This document shows, in pieces, positions 33,399 to 45,098 of a stretch of 64,000 bases of DNA. A program made the position numbers and the translations under genes. The notes beneath the pieces were generated by a model. That model did no database searches and was not told the DNA's origin. It worked only from the letters and a program-made list of their open reading frames with translations. Source of the DNA: Marsupella aquatica (lineage: Eukaryota; Marchantiophyta); the NCBI GenBank assembly GCA_973895155.1, contig OZ316891.1:16678001-16742000 (forward strand), read 5' to 3'. How positions within the stretch are numbered: the stretch's first letter is position 1; each line of letters begins with the position of its first letter.

Positions 33399-36300
33399 TC
33401 ACAATTCTGCAGATTCTGATTCGGAACCAGAATCTGAACTCTCGGATTTGTCCGTGGACATAGCCTCATCATCTATGTACTGGCTGCGGGAGAAGTCATC
33501 AACATAAGGATGTTTCATGAACTTCCTGTCAACACCCCTTCTTAACCGAAGACCTTTGTTTTCCCAGCAAAGCGTCCTTGTACCCTAGGCTTTCCTTGCG
33601 GCTTTCTCTGCATAGGAGGGAAGAACAAAAGGTTTTTCTGGTGTTTCTATGTTGTGTCTAGCAACCCTCCTTCGCAGTTTGAAACGTCTCCTTGCATTCC
33701 ACTCTGACCTGATCAAACAAAATCCAGCTAGTTAGGAGCCTTTCTCCAAAACAACACAAAAATGTTATAAATTGACGGGAATGGAGAAAGAAGCTTACGA
33801 GTTTATGAACATTACTCGGAAGAGTCATCACTATCGGTTTCATCAGGAGATCAACGAGGTTCTTCCTTTTCCTCCTCCGAGTCCCTTGTACCTTGTTCAT
33901 CTCCATCTCCACCTTCACTGGACTCATCATCAGAATCAAAATTGAGTACCTACCAAAGCTTATCTCGCTTCTTTCTGTCGGCAATAGGAACAGGTGGAGG
34001 TAAAACCGCAATCTCTTTGGGAGACAACAAATCCATGAAAACCTTCGAAGTGGTTTCAATAAATTCTTTTCTATGTTCTATCCCGAGCACAAACCTCCCG
34101 GAGAAGTCTCCAGCAATGAAGGAGCTTCCAGCCCCAGCGGTCCAATCCATAAAAATATCACGAGGTCGGGTGACAAGCTTTATGACAGATTGCATAAACC
34201 CAACAGACAGGCGAGCATTTCCAGAAAATTCCATTTGCGGGAATGGATCGAATTTGAGAGAAGGGAGTCCGATCAAATTGGTGACCGAGGGGTCCTCACT
34301 AATGGAGAGTGGACGGAATTTAGGGTCTTTGGGAATTTTGCATTTCCCATTAATTCGACCAAATATGTCCAGCCTGAGGGTAAACATCTGCGGAAAGCAA
34401 TCCCAAGTGTCAGTTGGCAACTCTAGGTTAAACGAGTTATATTTCAAAATGCGACATTGTTAAGAGTACATAATTACATGACGGTCTGTCTTTGCCGCGT
34501 ACATCGGGACAGACATTACAACATTATGCGTGCATATGCACTGAAATTTTCTCGATTCTTGACAGGCAGCAATGACTTGAGACATGGGATCGTACTCCCC
34601 ATTGTGTAGAATTGCTAGGAATCCATCATCTGATAGAAATGGATCCATGGACTTGAAAAAAGATCTAGCCATGGAGTGATCTGGAGTGTTCCATTTAGGA
34701 ACCTTCTTATCTATGATCGTTGGTTTGAACCCGGTCGGTAGGTAAATGAAACCGGCATCCACTCCAAACGATCTTTCTTTTCCTCCCAGCACAACACCCT
34801 TCTCTTTATATCCCGACTTAACGAGATCCTTCCCCCACTGCTCCACATTACTAACCCAATCAGGTTTTTCCCCCTTGTTGAAAGTCGAGTCAAAAAATTT
34901 GGACATGCTTGTCTCAACCATGGCATGATGAGACACTCTAGTTTTGAAGTTTCCAACTTCACGTTGGACACCGGATGCTGCAACACTCTCCCTTGAAGAA
35001 GGTCCACCTTGGATAGCTCGCTTTCGTTTCTTCTTGGTACTTGTGGCGTCGACCGGAACTATTACTTTCCCCTTGTCGACAGGAGTAATGGGGTCCGATC
35101 AGGCTCCGGTGTTTGCCTCAGAAACTTCAGGTGTAGCATCCACTTTAGTATCTCCTGTTCCCGCTATATTAGACTTCCTCCCTCCTAAATTATCAATAGG
35201 TCCTAGTTAGAACAAGTAAATCCGGAGTATTGAAACAAGCTAGCGCCAGGCGCTAACCAAATAAAAATCACTTAGGTCTCAACAAAGGCCTAAGAATCTA
35301 GAAAGAAATGTGAATTCGAATGACAGTTCTACCCAGCGCCAGGCGCTGGCCAAACCACGGAACATTATACTCACTTTTCCTCCCAGATTTTGTTGACTCG
35401 CTTGGTGCTGCTAACTCCGCTTTTGCTTTCACTTGAGGTTTTCGACTTCAGTCCACATGAACAATAGTCGTTTCACAGATACTTTGCAAGTCTATCACAG
35501 ACTTGTCTACATCGTCTATCAGGCCCTGCTTCATGTCCGACACAATTTTTGCTGGTATGTGGGACTTTGAAAGCTTGTGGAATGCATCTTTCTCCCTTTG
35601 ATCAAAAGGAGAATCCCATCTATCTGTATCTAGATACCATGGGCAGTGAGTTCTCTCCCATTATGTCATAGGTCTCGGAGTAAATATGCCCTCCGCTGGG
35701 TACATGGAGTACAAATCAGCTATGGCGTCATCCTCACTTATTGTAATCCACTTCATGAAAGCTGCAGGATATGCCCAGAAGTAATTAGGTTTGGTTACCT
35801 CCATGTGCATGTAGAACCTGTAAAGATACCTTTTAGCCCGCTTCTGGTTTTTCTGGGTGTAGTCTTCTTTGTCTGGATACTTTGAAGGCCACATCGTGTG
35901 AAAGAACTTACTCTTCACAGAATCACCATATCTCTTGAATTCATTTGTAACAAACTGAATGAGATCATCAAACGAACCACAATTCCACTCTTCTAATCTA
36001 GTTGCGGGCATCGTCTACTCTACTTCACGCAGACATGAATGTAACATGTCGACAGCAATTCCCTCTACACTATTCCAAGTGATCCAAGTATGACACCATT
36101 GTTTGACTGGGTCGTCGTTAACACTTGCCGGGTGGAAAAACTGTCTCCACAGCTCAGGATTGCAATCTGCCACAAGTAGGGTGCTTTCCAACTTTGGGTC
36201 TAGGGCAGAAACAGCAGTGAACAATCGGGTGCGGTCCATTGTACATACGACGGCGTCAGGCTTCTTCTCTCTCTTGTTTCCTCTGTGACAGCATACATTT

Positions 36301-37571
36301 CTGCACATGTACTAAGAAAATCTTCAATTTAAGACTTAACAAGGGCGTAATTTTTGAGGACTTCACTGCACAGTCTTTGGTTGCGTCCTTCATCATGGCC
36401 GCATGGCGTTTGGACATCTCGCCCACCGACCAGGGACTCCCTTGAGCCTCGGCTGCCTCCATGTCAAGCTTGAATTAGTGAGAATATGACTTTATCTTAT
36501 TCTCACATAAAATGTAAACAAGAGGTTCCTGTGGCATCTTCTTTGTATACCATGACCCCTTCCGAATGCTCTCAAACTTCTTGAAATTAGCTGGATCAAT
36601 CAGTTTACTGTAATACTCAAGGTCATGCGCCAGAATTTGTTTGATTCTATCTGCATCGAGAATCCAGGATGGCTCAACAACGGCTTGGCCAAGCCTACAC
36701 AAAGAGATGCAGCGAGTTAGAGTCGAAGTACAATTTATGTATAACCAGCGTCGAGCGCTCTTAAATAGAACACTCGCAAGATTCAAAGAAGGTACCTGAA
36801 AAGAACGAGAACTTACTAATTCACGGTGTGCATAGCTATCTCGATTTCAATAACAGATCCCTTGTCTCCCTTAAATATTGTGCAGAGCACTCGAGGATGG
36901 TATTTTGGATTGTCAAGATTCTCCTCGGTAACAAGTGTCCATGACTACAGCCTGTGATTTCCATCAAAGACAGAGAACATCTTATCCTTCAGCACGAGAA
37001 AATTTGGATCGGCCTCGCATTCTGCCTCAAACTTCTCGTTCTCCAATTGCCAAATTGGATCCCATGATTGACGAATTTCCTGGGTATAGGTCAGAACAAT
37101 TCCATTCTCATCCGTTGGCTGCACATAGAAACGCATTCCTATGGAGGAATTGTAACCCATACTGCGAAACGAGTCTTTCAGCTTCTCGATGGAAGAGCTA
37201 TCTTTCTGCAAAGTACGAACCACCTCCATGTGAACCAATCGGCATAGAGGGATTCGAGGCGGCTCCTTGTCAAATCCACGAGAATCCTTTCCAAAACACA
37301 TGACATGTTTTGAGATGAGATCAGTCTCCAGGAGTGCGCAGACCGAAATATTTTGGATCGCAATCGTGTCAAGGTTCTCCATCTTTCTACGTAGAGATTT
37401 AGGAACCAAAACAACGCTAACAGAAGTAGGAGGCAGCAGCTTTGTGGAACGAGTTACACGACATGTATAAACTGAAGCAGTAAACGAAGACTGCGAGGAT
37501 TCAGAATAAGCTTGCTCTTGGTCAGGAGCAGCACTATACCCTCTGGATGAAGAGGGGAATACCTCCATCAT
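33399..37571 (-). pseudogene. ParB-like domain fused to beta-class amino-methyltransferase fold (MULE cargo gene)
   Basis: Exons joined by GT-AG sites are 37,571-36,817, 36,694 to about 36,341, 36,300-35,375, 35,184-33,799 and 33,708-33,399 (TGA). The N-terminus ends in MFSVFDGNHR, the GNHR box of ParB/sulfiredoxin-like domains. The linker has a KKKRKR nuclear signal (about 35,020). The catalytic half reads FKSMDPFLSDDGFLAILHNG after VDAGFIYLPTG, where DPPY (motif IV) is expected. RPRDIFMDWTAGAGSSF (about 34,150) gives motif I, and GRFVLGIEHRKEF follows. Motif IV before motif I is the beta-class order, known from bacterial and phage ParB-methylase fusions. The tail is acidic (DSDDESSEGGDGDE, SESSDSGSESES). 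At least eight in-frame TAG, TGA or TAA codons occur, mostly where Gln or Arg fits, and one TAG forms across the exon 1-2 junction. Motif IV has lost DPPY, so even an intact relative may be non-catalytic. Confidence 0.65.
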
Positions 37572-38531
37572 CTTCCTTCCAGAAGCGTACGAACTATCGT
37601 ACAATGAAATTATGGAACTCTAATCAACTCTCAACGTGTAATATATTCTAGAAGGAGGGTGGAGTTCAACGGAACTCTTCGATTAAAGCGAGAAGCTCAT
37701 AAGTTTGGCGGATTCCAACGTATGTATGCAGAGAACTTAATTAGCAAAATCAAGCGATAGAAGAAGCATAACACACACGGAACTCATAAGTTACCGTTAA
37801 ATGTTACCGTTATGACCGTTTTCTTCCCTCACTCGGAATACTAGTGCCGGGCACTATTATAAACAAGTTCCCGTGAAGTAGATAATTTGGATGATTGTCA
37901 TGGCAGCGCCCGGCGCTAGTAAACATAACAGCTATAGAATAGGTTTGAAATGGTGTCTCCAGTAAATAAATTTTGTGAAAACAACCCCATATTTGAAGAA
38001 ATGTTTAATGTTTTAATGGTTTTTGGGAAACATTACTTGCATCCTATACTAGCGCCCGGCGCTAGTGATAACGGGTATTTTTCATCCATAGTTTTAAAAT
38101 AATTCACATTTTCATTGATCATTTAAATCAAATTATTCTATAGTATTGATGGATATCTGGAGGGTTTTTCGTATACTAGCGCCTGGCGCTAGTATGAAAT
38201 ATCGAGATTTGGGGCATATTATGTTTGAGATATTTTAGTTAGCGCCAGGCGCTACTCAAATTGTTCCAACTATACAATATCTTAGAGTCTGTTAAAGATT
38301 TTTGTGGTGTCTTTTTTGGCATTATGTACGTGTCTGACATCCGGACTTATCGGGGAAAAACAACAAAATTCATTTATGGCGCCAACGGATCCTATATCGA
38401 CTATGTTTTATGTCTTACACAAATGCATATGTTAACGTGAAGTTCCCATGTTCGACTGATATAAGCTCCATATTACCATAGACTTTTCTTCCTCGAAACA
38501 TTACAGTCCTCGTTATTTGTTTTCGATTGCA
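37572..38531. promoter_or_regulatory. Divergent spacer between methyltransferase gene and transposase gene
   Basis: This 960-base gap separates two start codons pointing away from each other. It contains five of the thirteen AGCGCCNGGCGCT palindromes (37,843-38,253), spaced about 60-150 bases apart. It is the likely shared promoter of the Mutator-like element. No coding frame is seen. Confidence 0.6.
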
Positions 38532-40522
38532 ATGTCTCGGTCCATCGTTCTATCCCGATTCGGGACTAGGGATATTGTGACCATCCCCGTCCCTGTGGAA
38601 GACACGTACAAGCAGGTCCGGGAGAGATACCTTTGCGGTAGATTTGATTTGAAGATGAATGATATTGAGGCCATTCTTCGAGAGCTTGAAACCAGTGATG
38701 ACATCAAAGATGCAGCAACATTCAATGTGGATGATGCTGAATGGTTTTGGCATCTATACGCGGGGATTTCGTACTCACTTCGAGTAAGACACCATGAAGG
38801 ACCGTCCAGTGTCCCCCAAGATCCATTTGATGTTGTTGAGATTTCTTCTAGTGAAGATGGGGATCACACTCCAAGTCCTACGTTGAAAATGAAAGTCCTG
38901 CAATGTGCTGTCGTTAAAGGTGAGACTCCAGGAAGCTCCAACCAGTTGGAGGTCGTGTATCGGTGCAGTGCAATGGATACGTTACTCAAATCCACTGGTC
39001 ATAGCGAGTTATCGAGGTTCATATCAGCGGGTGATTTCAGACATGAGCAAGTCTCCTGTCTGCCAACTAAGTATAATAGGAACGTCGTGTTTGAATTGCC
39101 ACCAATTGACAAGATGCTCTCTAAAGGCTCTAGGCTTAGGGACATGGACCGTGCCAAAGATTGCTACATTTGGACACGCATATTTCCAACTACGGCGAAC
39201 GTCCAGCCAAAAAACTTTTGGCAATTTGGTAAGGTTACCTGTACGGGATTCATTGAATGTCGAAACAAGTCCTGCGAGTACTTCCAAAGGAAGAAGAAGG
39301 CAAATGCTAAGGCATGGCAAGGTACTCCAAAGCTTAGTGGTCAGTATGTTGTCGGATCTTTTATCAAAGAGGGCGGTGTTGTGTGTCATTATTGTGATCA
39401 GATTCCTTTTTGTGTCAAGTATTGCCTTGCCCATTTGTTCTATATGTACCCGCAAGTATTACTTGATGCGGAAACATGTAGTCATATGTCCCGCCTGGCG
39501 ATTCATATAGGTGAGCATAACCATCCAGGTAGAAAAACCTTATGTAGGAGTGCGGAGAAGATGGTTGAGGATTTAATTAAAAAAATCATGAAGCCAATCC
39601 TCTGGCAAAACCAGTTGGGATCTTGAATTCTGCTACAGGGTCCATAGTGAAAGCTCTCTGCGAACATGTTGACGACATAGTCGATATCGAAGAAACTGAA
39701 ATATGGAAGTCTTTGATGGTACTTTCCACTCCCCAAAAGTTTGCATCTCTTTGTCGGAGCGTTAGGATAGACCAAAAGGGTCGGGGTGAACTTGATTTTC
39801 TCTCGCAAATGCAAAAGAAGATTAACCTGTTGTTTCTCCAGAGGTATTTTCTCCCGGGTCAGGGAATTCAAGAGGACAGGCCTCACATCTTTAAATTGAC
39901 CACAAAGGATCACGGTTCCGGTGTGGATCTTTTGAGACAGATGCAACCTGGTGGAAGACTCGAAGGAGCCTGGGTCAGTTTTGATGTGATGCAGCGTATC
40001 ACAACCGATTGGTTTACTTTTAGCGCGCATGTCTACGACCATAACTTCCGTGCACTTTGTACAATTTTCACATGCGAGTTGAAAGGTGAAGACACTTAGT
40101 CTTTCGAAAAGGCTTGGAGAGTTATGATTGAGGTTTGCAAGGAGAATGGATTACATGAGGTTGTCATCCAAGGGTTTATGGCGGACAATGCACAAGCTGG
40201 ATGGAATGTTGTGCGGAATGTTTTTTTCGGTGGACACCCAGACCTGGAGAGGGAGCGCTCTGATGCATTTCACTTTTATCAATCTTTCCATCGGCATTCC
40301 AAGGAAGGAGTACTCGAAGAATGTCAATCGGAACATCGAAGACCTTGGGAGAAACTAAGAAACGCTCCAACGTTTGTGGTAGCCTATCGCGTGTCCCGAG
40401 AGATTGTGGTTTGGTGGCAATCAGGAAATTGTGTCCCTGGAAAGCTCATGATGCTACAAAGCTGGATATCCTGGTGGGTTGTTCGATGGCGCCAATGGGG
40501 AAATTTTATTCGAGTGGTATGA
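38532..40522 (+). pseudogene. MULE-type transposase, N-terminal and DDE part
   Basis: The first ATG in frame is at 38,532 (MSRSIVLSRFGTRD). An N-terminal region carries Cys/His pairs (CTGFIECRNKSCEYF; VCHYCDQIPFCVKYCLAHLF) and ends IHIGEHNHPGRK, a HNH-type DNA-binding phrase seen in FLYWCH/WRKY-like MULE N-termini. After a 1-base deletion near 39,590 it continues ANPLAKPVGILNSATG. The DDE core shows DWFTFSAHVYDHNFRALCTI and VIQGFMADNAQAGWNVVRNV (40,160-40,220), the plant FMADxAQAxW motif. An in-frame TAG at about 40,097 replaces Gln in DT-x-SFEKAW. Downstream of 40,260 the frame becomes uncertain. Confidence 0.7.
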
Positions 40523-40726
40523 CATCCATCTCCTCTCTTGTCTTTCATTTCCATCAACTTTATTAGCGCCAGGCGCTCGTATGATTTGCTCGTATTTGAG
40601 TCCAACATGTCCATAAAGTTCCAGAATCATACTTGCAATTGTATTTCACGTATGTTATAAATACTTGTCGGTGTCAGCGCCAGGCGCTGGTAATACAATG
40701 CTAGTACTGATTATTGCATTTGGACT

Positions 40727-42264
40727 ATGGCAGAGCAAAAGCGCAGAAGAAGGTGCCTTGATTCCGAACTGTACAGGGTCAGAATCAAGGCATGCGTCTA
40801 TGAAAGCTTGGGCTACAAAGAAAAAAGTTGGACTTTTTTAAGCATGCAAAGTGGACCAAAACCGAGCCCTATCTCAAGTTGCGGGATACAGTGCATATCA
40901 AAAAGGGTTGAACAGAGGAAAGGGACCGACTATATGGGAATTGGCGTTCCGTTCCGCCGATCAAGCAGGTTCGCCGAGGTTATTTGAAGATGTGACCAAC
41001 ATGCTTCTTTCAAACGCGACGGACTTCGATTTGGAAAGAAGTACTCCCCTTAACAGAGATATCGTGACCAAGTCAATGAAGAGAAAGGGACATGCAACTG
41101 GGACTGCCTCTCCACAAGACTCCCACCGGTGACACCGTTCTCATAACCACACCAAATACTCGTGGTTTGAAAAGGAAAAACCTAAACAGAACTGACTTTG
41201 CCTCCATTCCCTCAAATTCTAATGATCCTGTGACAAGAGTGGTGAATCTCTCTGGTATGGACACACCAGATGGTGATACTGATTCACTGGACAATACCCC
41301 TCAAACAACCCGTACAACAAGATCCACAAAACCTCCGCTCAGTGCACTAGCCTCACTTCAGAATCCACTTCCACGGACGATTGTGCTAGAAAAGGATGTC
41401 CCTCTGGGGCAGTGGCAGTTGCGACGGACGTCCAAGTATGGAGCAGGTCCCTAGTGTAATGGGACACTCAATGGGAGTTCTGATCGCGATGAGTGTCGAA
41501 ATCGTATCAAGAAGGTTGGCTCCCATTCGTCTGACGGTGTTGTTGGAATTGTCGTGAAGGGCCATCGTCTCTTCAGGGGCGAACCGATCTCCGGAATGAT
41601 TTGGTTCTGCCCAAACCAAACCTGTTATAAGGGTTGTCCGCGTCGTGGTGTTCATCAGCTTCCTCCTCTTCCTAAAATTTTGCCTGTTCTGAATGGTACG
41701 AGCCTATCTCCTTCTGAAATCACGTTCCTCGAAGAGCAAGGACTTGTCTTAGCCCAAACAACAGGATTGAGTCGATCTGCGCCATCTTCGTTTGACCTCA
41801 GGATAAATGTGAACGTGTTCCCAGAAATGATAAGGTTTTTGGAGCCAAATGTCCGGCTGGGTAGTCGGAATGAGAGGAACTCAAGACCTCGGTCTAATCT
41901 CATTGTGGGTCACACTAAGCGAATGGAGTCTGCACGACAAGAAGAGATGAGTTTGGATGGGGAATGGAATGTTTGGACTAGAAATGCTTTTGGAAAACAA
42001 TTTCAAATTCGAACCCATGAGAACTTTCGATCACCAAACACGTACTTCGTGCAAATCTGTATCTTCCCTGCTTGCTCATGTGAGGACTTCTTCCTACGAC
42101 ATTCGCGTGGCAAGTCGTACATGCCTTGTAAACATCTATACTGGGTGTACATAAATGTTTTCAAACTTGAGGTTGAGGAGTCGACTCTTTGTAGCCAACC
42201 AATTTTGACTGTGGGCGAAGTCAGGCTTGTCTTGGAGAGGCAGAACTTGAATGGCTTACAATAG
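40727..42264 (+). pseudogene. MULE-type transposase, C-terminal part with SWIM zinc finger
   Basis: After a spacer holding two AGCGCC palindromes, overlapping frames from 40,727 to 41,132 include KGPTIWELAFRSADQ. From 41,092 one frame reads LKRKNLNRTDFASIPSNSND, then RTSKYGAGP, TAG, CNGTLNGSSDRDECRNRIKK. It continues without stop to 42,262. A Cys-rich block MIWFCPNQTCYKGCPRRGV precedes the SWIM finger PACSCEDFFLRHSRGKS and PCKHLYWVYINVF (C-x-C-x15-C-x-H) at about 42,065-42,160. SWIM fingers are standard in MULE/FAR1 transposases. The TAG at 41,452 stands for CAG. Confidence 0.7.
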
Positions 42265-43650
42265 GGGTCGAAACTTCCGTATAGGTCGTTCAATATAACG
42301 GATAGTCACTATTTTGTCTTTACCCAATGGATATGTTACTTGTTTTATTCAAAGATTTTTGGTTAGCGTCGGGCGCTGCTTCCAAAAATCTTATTTTTCT
42401 TGCTTTTTTATGTATGCGTGTAGTGTAAGCATTACAACATGTTTTATTGAAAATGTGTAAGTTGATATCATTCTGTTTTTATCTTTCAAGCCGCATTTAT
42501 TCAATTATTCTGAAATAAATCGTTAGGTGGTGTTTTGTCATTTGTTTGTCACGGTACTCGGTCCATTTAAGTGAACTCATTTTGATTGAGTTCATTTGGA
42601 CACTACTCTTCACTTGTTTTGTGGTGGGTCCCACCCTAAGGTTCACTTTTTAGCTTGGACGAATAGTGATATTTGAATGAATGTTTCATTGAGTATAGTC
42701 CCCATACCATGTTATTTATATACCCTAAATAATTATTTGTTTTAAACCTAATTCACTAAAGAAAAATTATGTGATTAGCGTAGTTTTTCATTCGGACCAA
42801 AGGGCTATGGTTGATGCAAAATTGGGAACAGGGAATCGCTTACTGGTAACAGTTAAATTTGACTGTTAACAGCAAAAAAATTCCTGGTAACAGGTTTTCT
42901 GTTTTCTGTTTTCTATCATGGCTATCATACCCTAGGATGACGTATTAACTCTATGTTGACCAAAACTACGTTCCCTAAACATATACGTTGTTCAAGAAGA
43001 CATTTAAAAAATGTACGTCATCTGCAAAGACGTAAAATTCAAGTGGGAGTCGTTTAGGGTGTTTACATCGTGTTGTAAGACGTACATATCATGAGGGCAA
43101 TGTTAACGGACACAAAACGCCGTAAGGTACGACAAAAAATAGTAAGATGGGAGGTTGTGTATGTGGACATGTGACAGAGAGGATGTCATTACCTTCTCAG
43201 CAATCTTGTCTCCAATGGTATCAGGACGATACCGTGGAAGGCCACATCGCTCAATCAGGCAATGGGTGTGGTCCAAGTATGTCCCTCTATACAAGATGCA
43301 CCCAGCAGGGCACATATGTATAGTCTCTAAAGCCAATCCGATAGAAGATAACAACTTCTTAGCCTCTCTCACACAACCTGGAAGGTTGTTAGGTTGGGGC
43401 AAGATTTTGTTGTGGAACAACGCAAAGAGTGCATCTGTATGGACATCTGATCCATTGAAAACCCCCTGTAAATTTAACATCAAGAGTGTGGCTCCCAACC
43501 TGCATTTGCATTGAAAACCACAAAGAAACCACCTTTTTAATTAGTTCCAGGCATGCCATTGAGTATGGTCCAATTGGGAACTTACGGGTTTATGCACACC
43601 CTTAAGCAACATTACAATAGAAAAACTATAATGGAATGATTGGATTGTAC

Positions 43651-43995
43651 CGTGAGGTCGGGGAACCCTGGAATAGCGGAGTCCTGGATTTTGTTTCCAG
43701 TTGGTCCCAATCATCTTCGTCTAGTTCCATGATAGGAGGGCCATCCTCAGGTACATGAGGTCCAAAGTGGATGTGCACAAGGTGCGCAAAAGCATCCTCT
43801 ACATCTTCATCAAAATTGCCATCATGTGCATCATGGTACTCATCCACATCCTTGTCCACATCCTCGTCCTCATGCACATGATCACTCTCAACATCTTTGT
43901 CGTCAGAAAAAGATAATGTGGCTCGCATGTGGAATGCACGGGCTAACTCCGTCATCATCGATGGATGAGGTGTAGGTGTTATATTTGGACCATCC
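43651..43995 (-). pseudogene. TNP2 acidic linker exon
   Basis: It follows an acceptor (TTGCATAG) and reads DGPNITPTPHPSMMTELARA. A dense Asp/Glu/His tract follows (ESDHVHEDEDVDKDVDEY), then EDAFAHLVHIHFGP and PLFQGSPTS. The last two phrases correspond to the segment before the TNP2 core (plant form P-L-Y-P-G-C). The donor is GTACAA at 43,650, leaving phase 2, which joins the next exon at 43,499. Confidence 0.7.
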
Positions 43996-44136
43996 TATGC
44001 AAGTAATCAATATTAGATAACGTAATCTCCAAATTAGACAATGTGTTCCCAATACTGCATGGGGTAATGAAGGTCAAAGAATGCAATATAAGTCTCACTC
44101 CGTGTAATGAATAAGTGATCAATGAACATATACAAT

Positions 44137-44960
44137 CTTCAATGCCAATCATAGTCTACAAAAATCTCATCCCCAGCTCGAATGGTGTGGGTGGATGTGT
44201 CACGATGTAGTGACTGCATCCCACGGGCAAACGAGGGTGACTCTGGTCATGGTACTCGTGCCACTCAGCATTGGGGCGAAACCCCAAACGCCGACACCCC
44301 ACTGTGCTATTGATATAACCCGCCAAGTTTCCAGTACGAGGTGGGTAACCATCCATCTAAGTATACCTAGGGTCCAACTTTAGTGACATGCCATACCGAC
44401 CAAAGGTTGGGCATTGGCAAGACAAGATACGCCATCTTTGTCGCGAATACTTGGCCCATAAAATGCAATCAACTCAGGTAGGTCCTCAGGTGCACAACCT
44501 TCCGGCACCACAATATCCACAAGTGCAAATAATCCAAGACCTACGTCTGGTCCCAATGTAGATGGGAGGAGGACCCATGGCCTATCCCAAACTACAATAG
44601 GCTCCCGAACAAGCAGGACCATAGGGAGGCCAAACTGGGTTGGGAATGAGTCCTTTATGATGTCCAAGGCTCTCCCTCTTAACTCTCTTGGTGCTCGGGA
44701 AAAAGAGGCATCAAGAAAAGGACAGTGTGGCGGCACCATCCTAGGGGTACGAGACGTAATGGACCAAGGTCTAGTGGTGACCTCTACTCCCCTCTCAATA
44801 GGGTGATTGCGTATGACCCTCCTCCTATCAAAAACATGGTCTATTGCCCTAAAAGTGGCATGGAGTGCTAATGGGGGAACTAGTGCTGTGAGCGCGTGAC
44901 GTGCAACCTGTCTCATGTGGTCCAAGGGCGGAGAGACAACACACAAAATCTGTTTCACAT
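44137..44960 (-). pseudogene. SET-domain exon inside the CACTA transposase gene
   Basis: SET domains are AdoMet-dependent protein lysine methyltransferases. The frame contains GPDVGLGLFALVDIVVPEG (44,505-44,555), matching the SET N-terminal GxGLFA block. LIAFYGPSIRDKDG follows, and after a shift YGMSLKLDPRYT, TAG, MDGYPPRTGNLAGYINSTVG. Then come GFRPNAEWHEYHD (44,250-44,285) for the N-terminal half of the pseudoknot and IRAGDEIFVDYDW (44,145-44,183), the classic GDEIFVDY end. Frameshifts near 44,405 and 44,175 and an in-frame TAG (CAG expected) break it. It lies on the same strand between the Transpos_assoc exon and the TNP2 exons. I infer it is part of the transposase polyprotein or an alternatively spliced partner. 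A separate gene sandwiched there is the alternative. Confidence 0.75.
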
Positions 44961-45098
44961 GCGAACAGGAGAACTTCAGAAATCAGGGAAGAAACCTTTC
45001 CAACTAAACACTCAAGAAACACAAGAAACCCAAACATGTCTGCAATAAAAATAAGGACTTAATGAATTGAATAGTGTCAATAAAGGTTTATAAATTAC

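Larger units (their letters stand above)
33267..42377. repeat. Thirteen copies of near-palindrome AGCGCCNGGCGCT
   Basis: Exact or near copies start at 33267, 33351, 35242, 35335, 36747 (variant), 37843 (AGTGCCGGGCACT), 37905, 38051, 38178, 38241, 40565, 40676 and 42365 (AGCGTCGGGCGCT). The centre base is C, A or T. Several extend to CTAGCGCCNGGCGCTAG. All fall in introns, 3' flanks or the divergent spacer, and none in a recognised exon. I see no copies elsewhere in the window. Confidence 0.85.
31579..42933. mobile_element. Mutator-like element of about 11.4 kb with methyltransferase gene
   Basis: It is inserted in a tandem repeat within the TNP2 intron. It holds a plus-strand MULE-type transposase (38,532-42,264) with SWIM finger. 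Divergently it holds a minus-strand gene for a ParB-like domain plus amino-methyltransferase fold (37,571-33,399) and a further minus-strand frame (32,699-32,137). Thirteen AGCGCCNGGCGCT palindromes lie in its non-coding parts. I see no clear terminal inverted repeats, so it may be a non-TIR MULE and the edges are set by the split repeat. The outer few hundred bases on each side are rich in AACAGTAAC / GTTACTGTT motifs. Confidence 0.65.

Noticed and set aside
44380-44958. Reading of this exon as ordinary TNP2 sequence
   Set aside because: TNP2 has no such block, whereas GLGLFA, NAEWHEY and GDEIFVDYD fit a SET domain.
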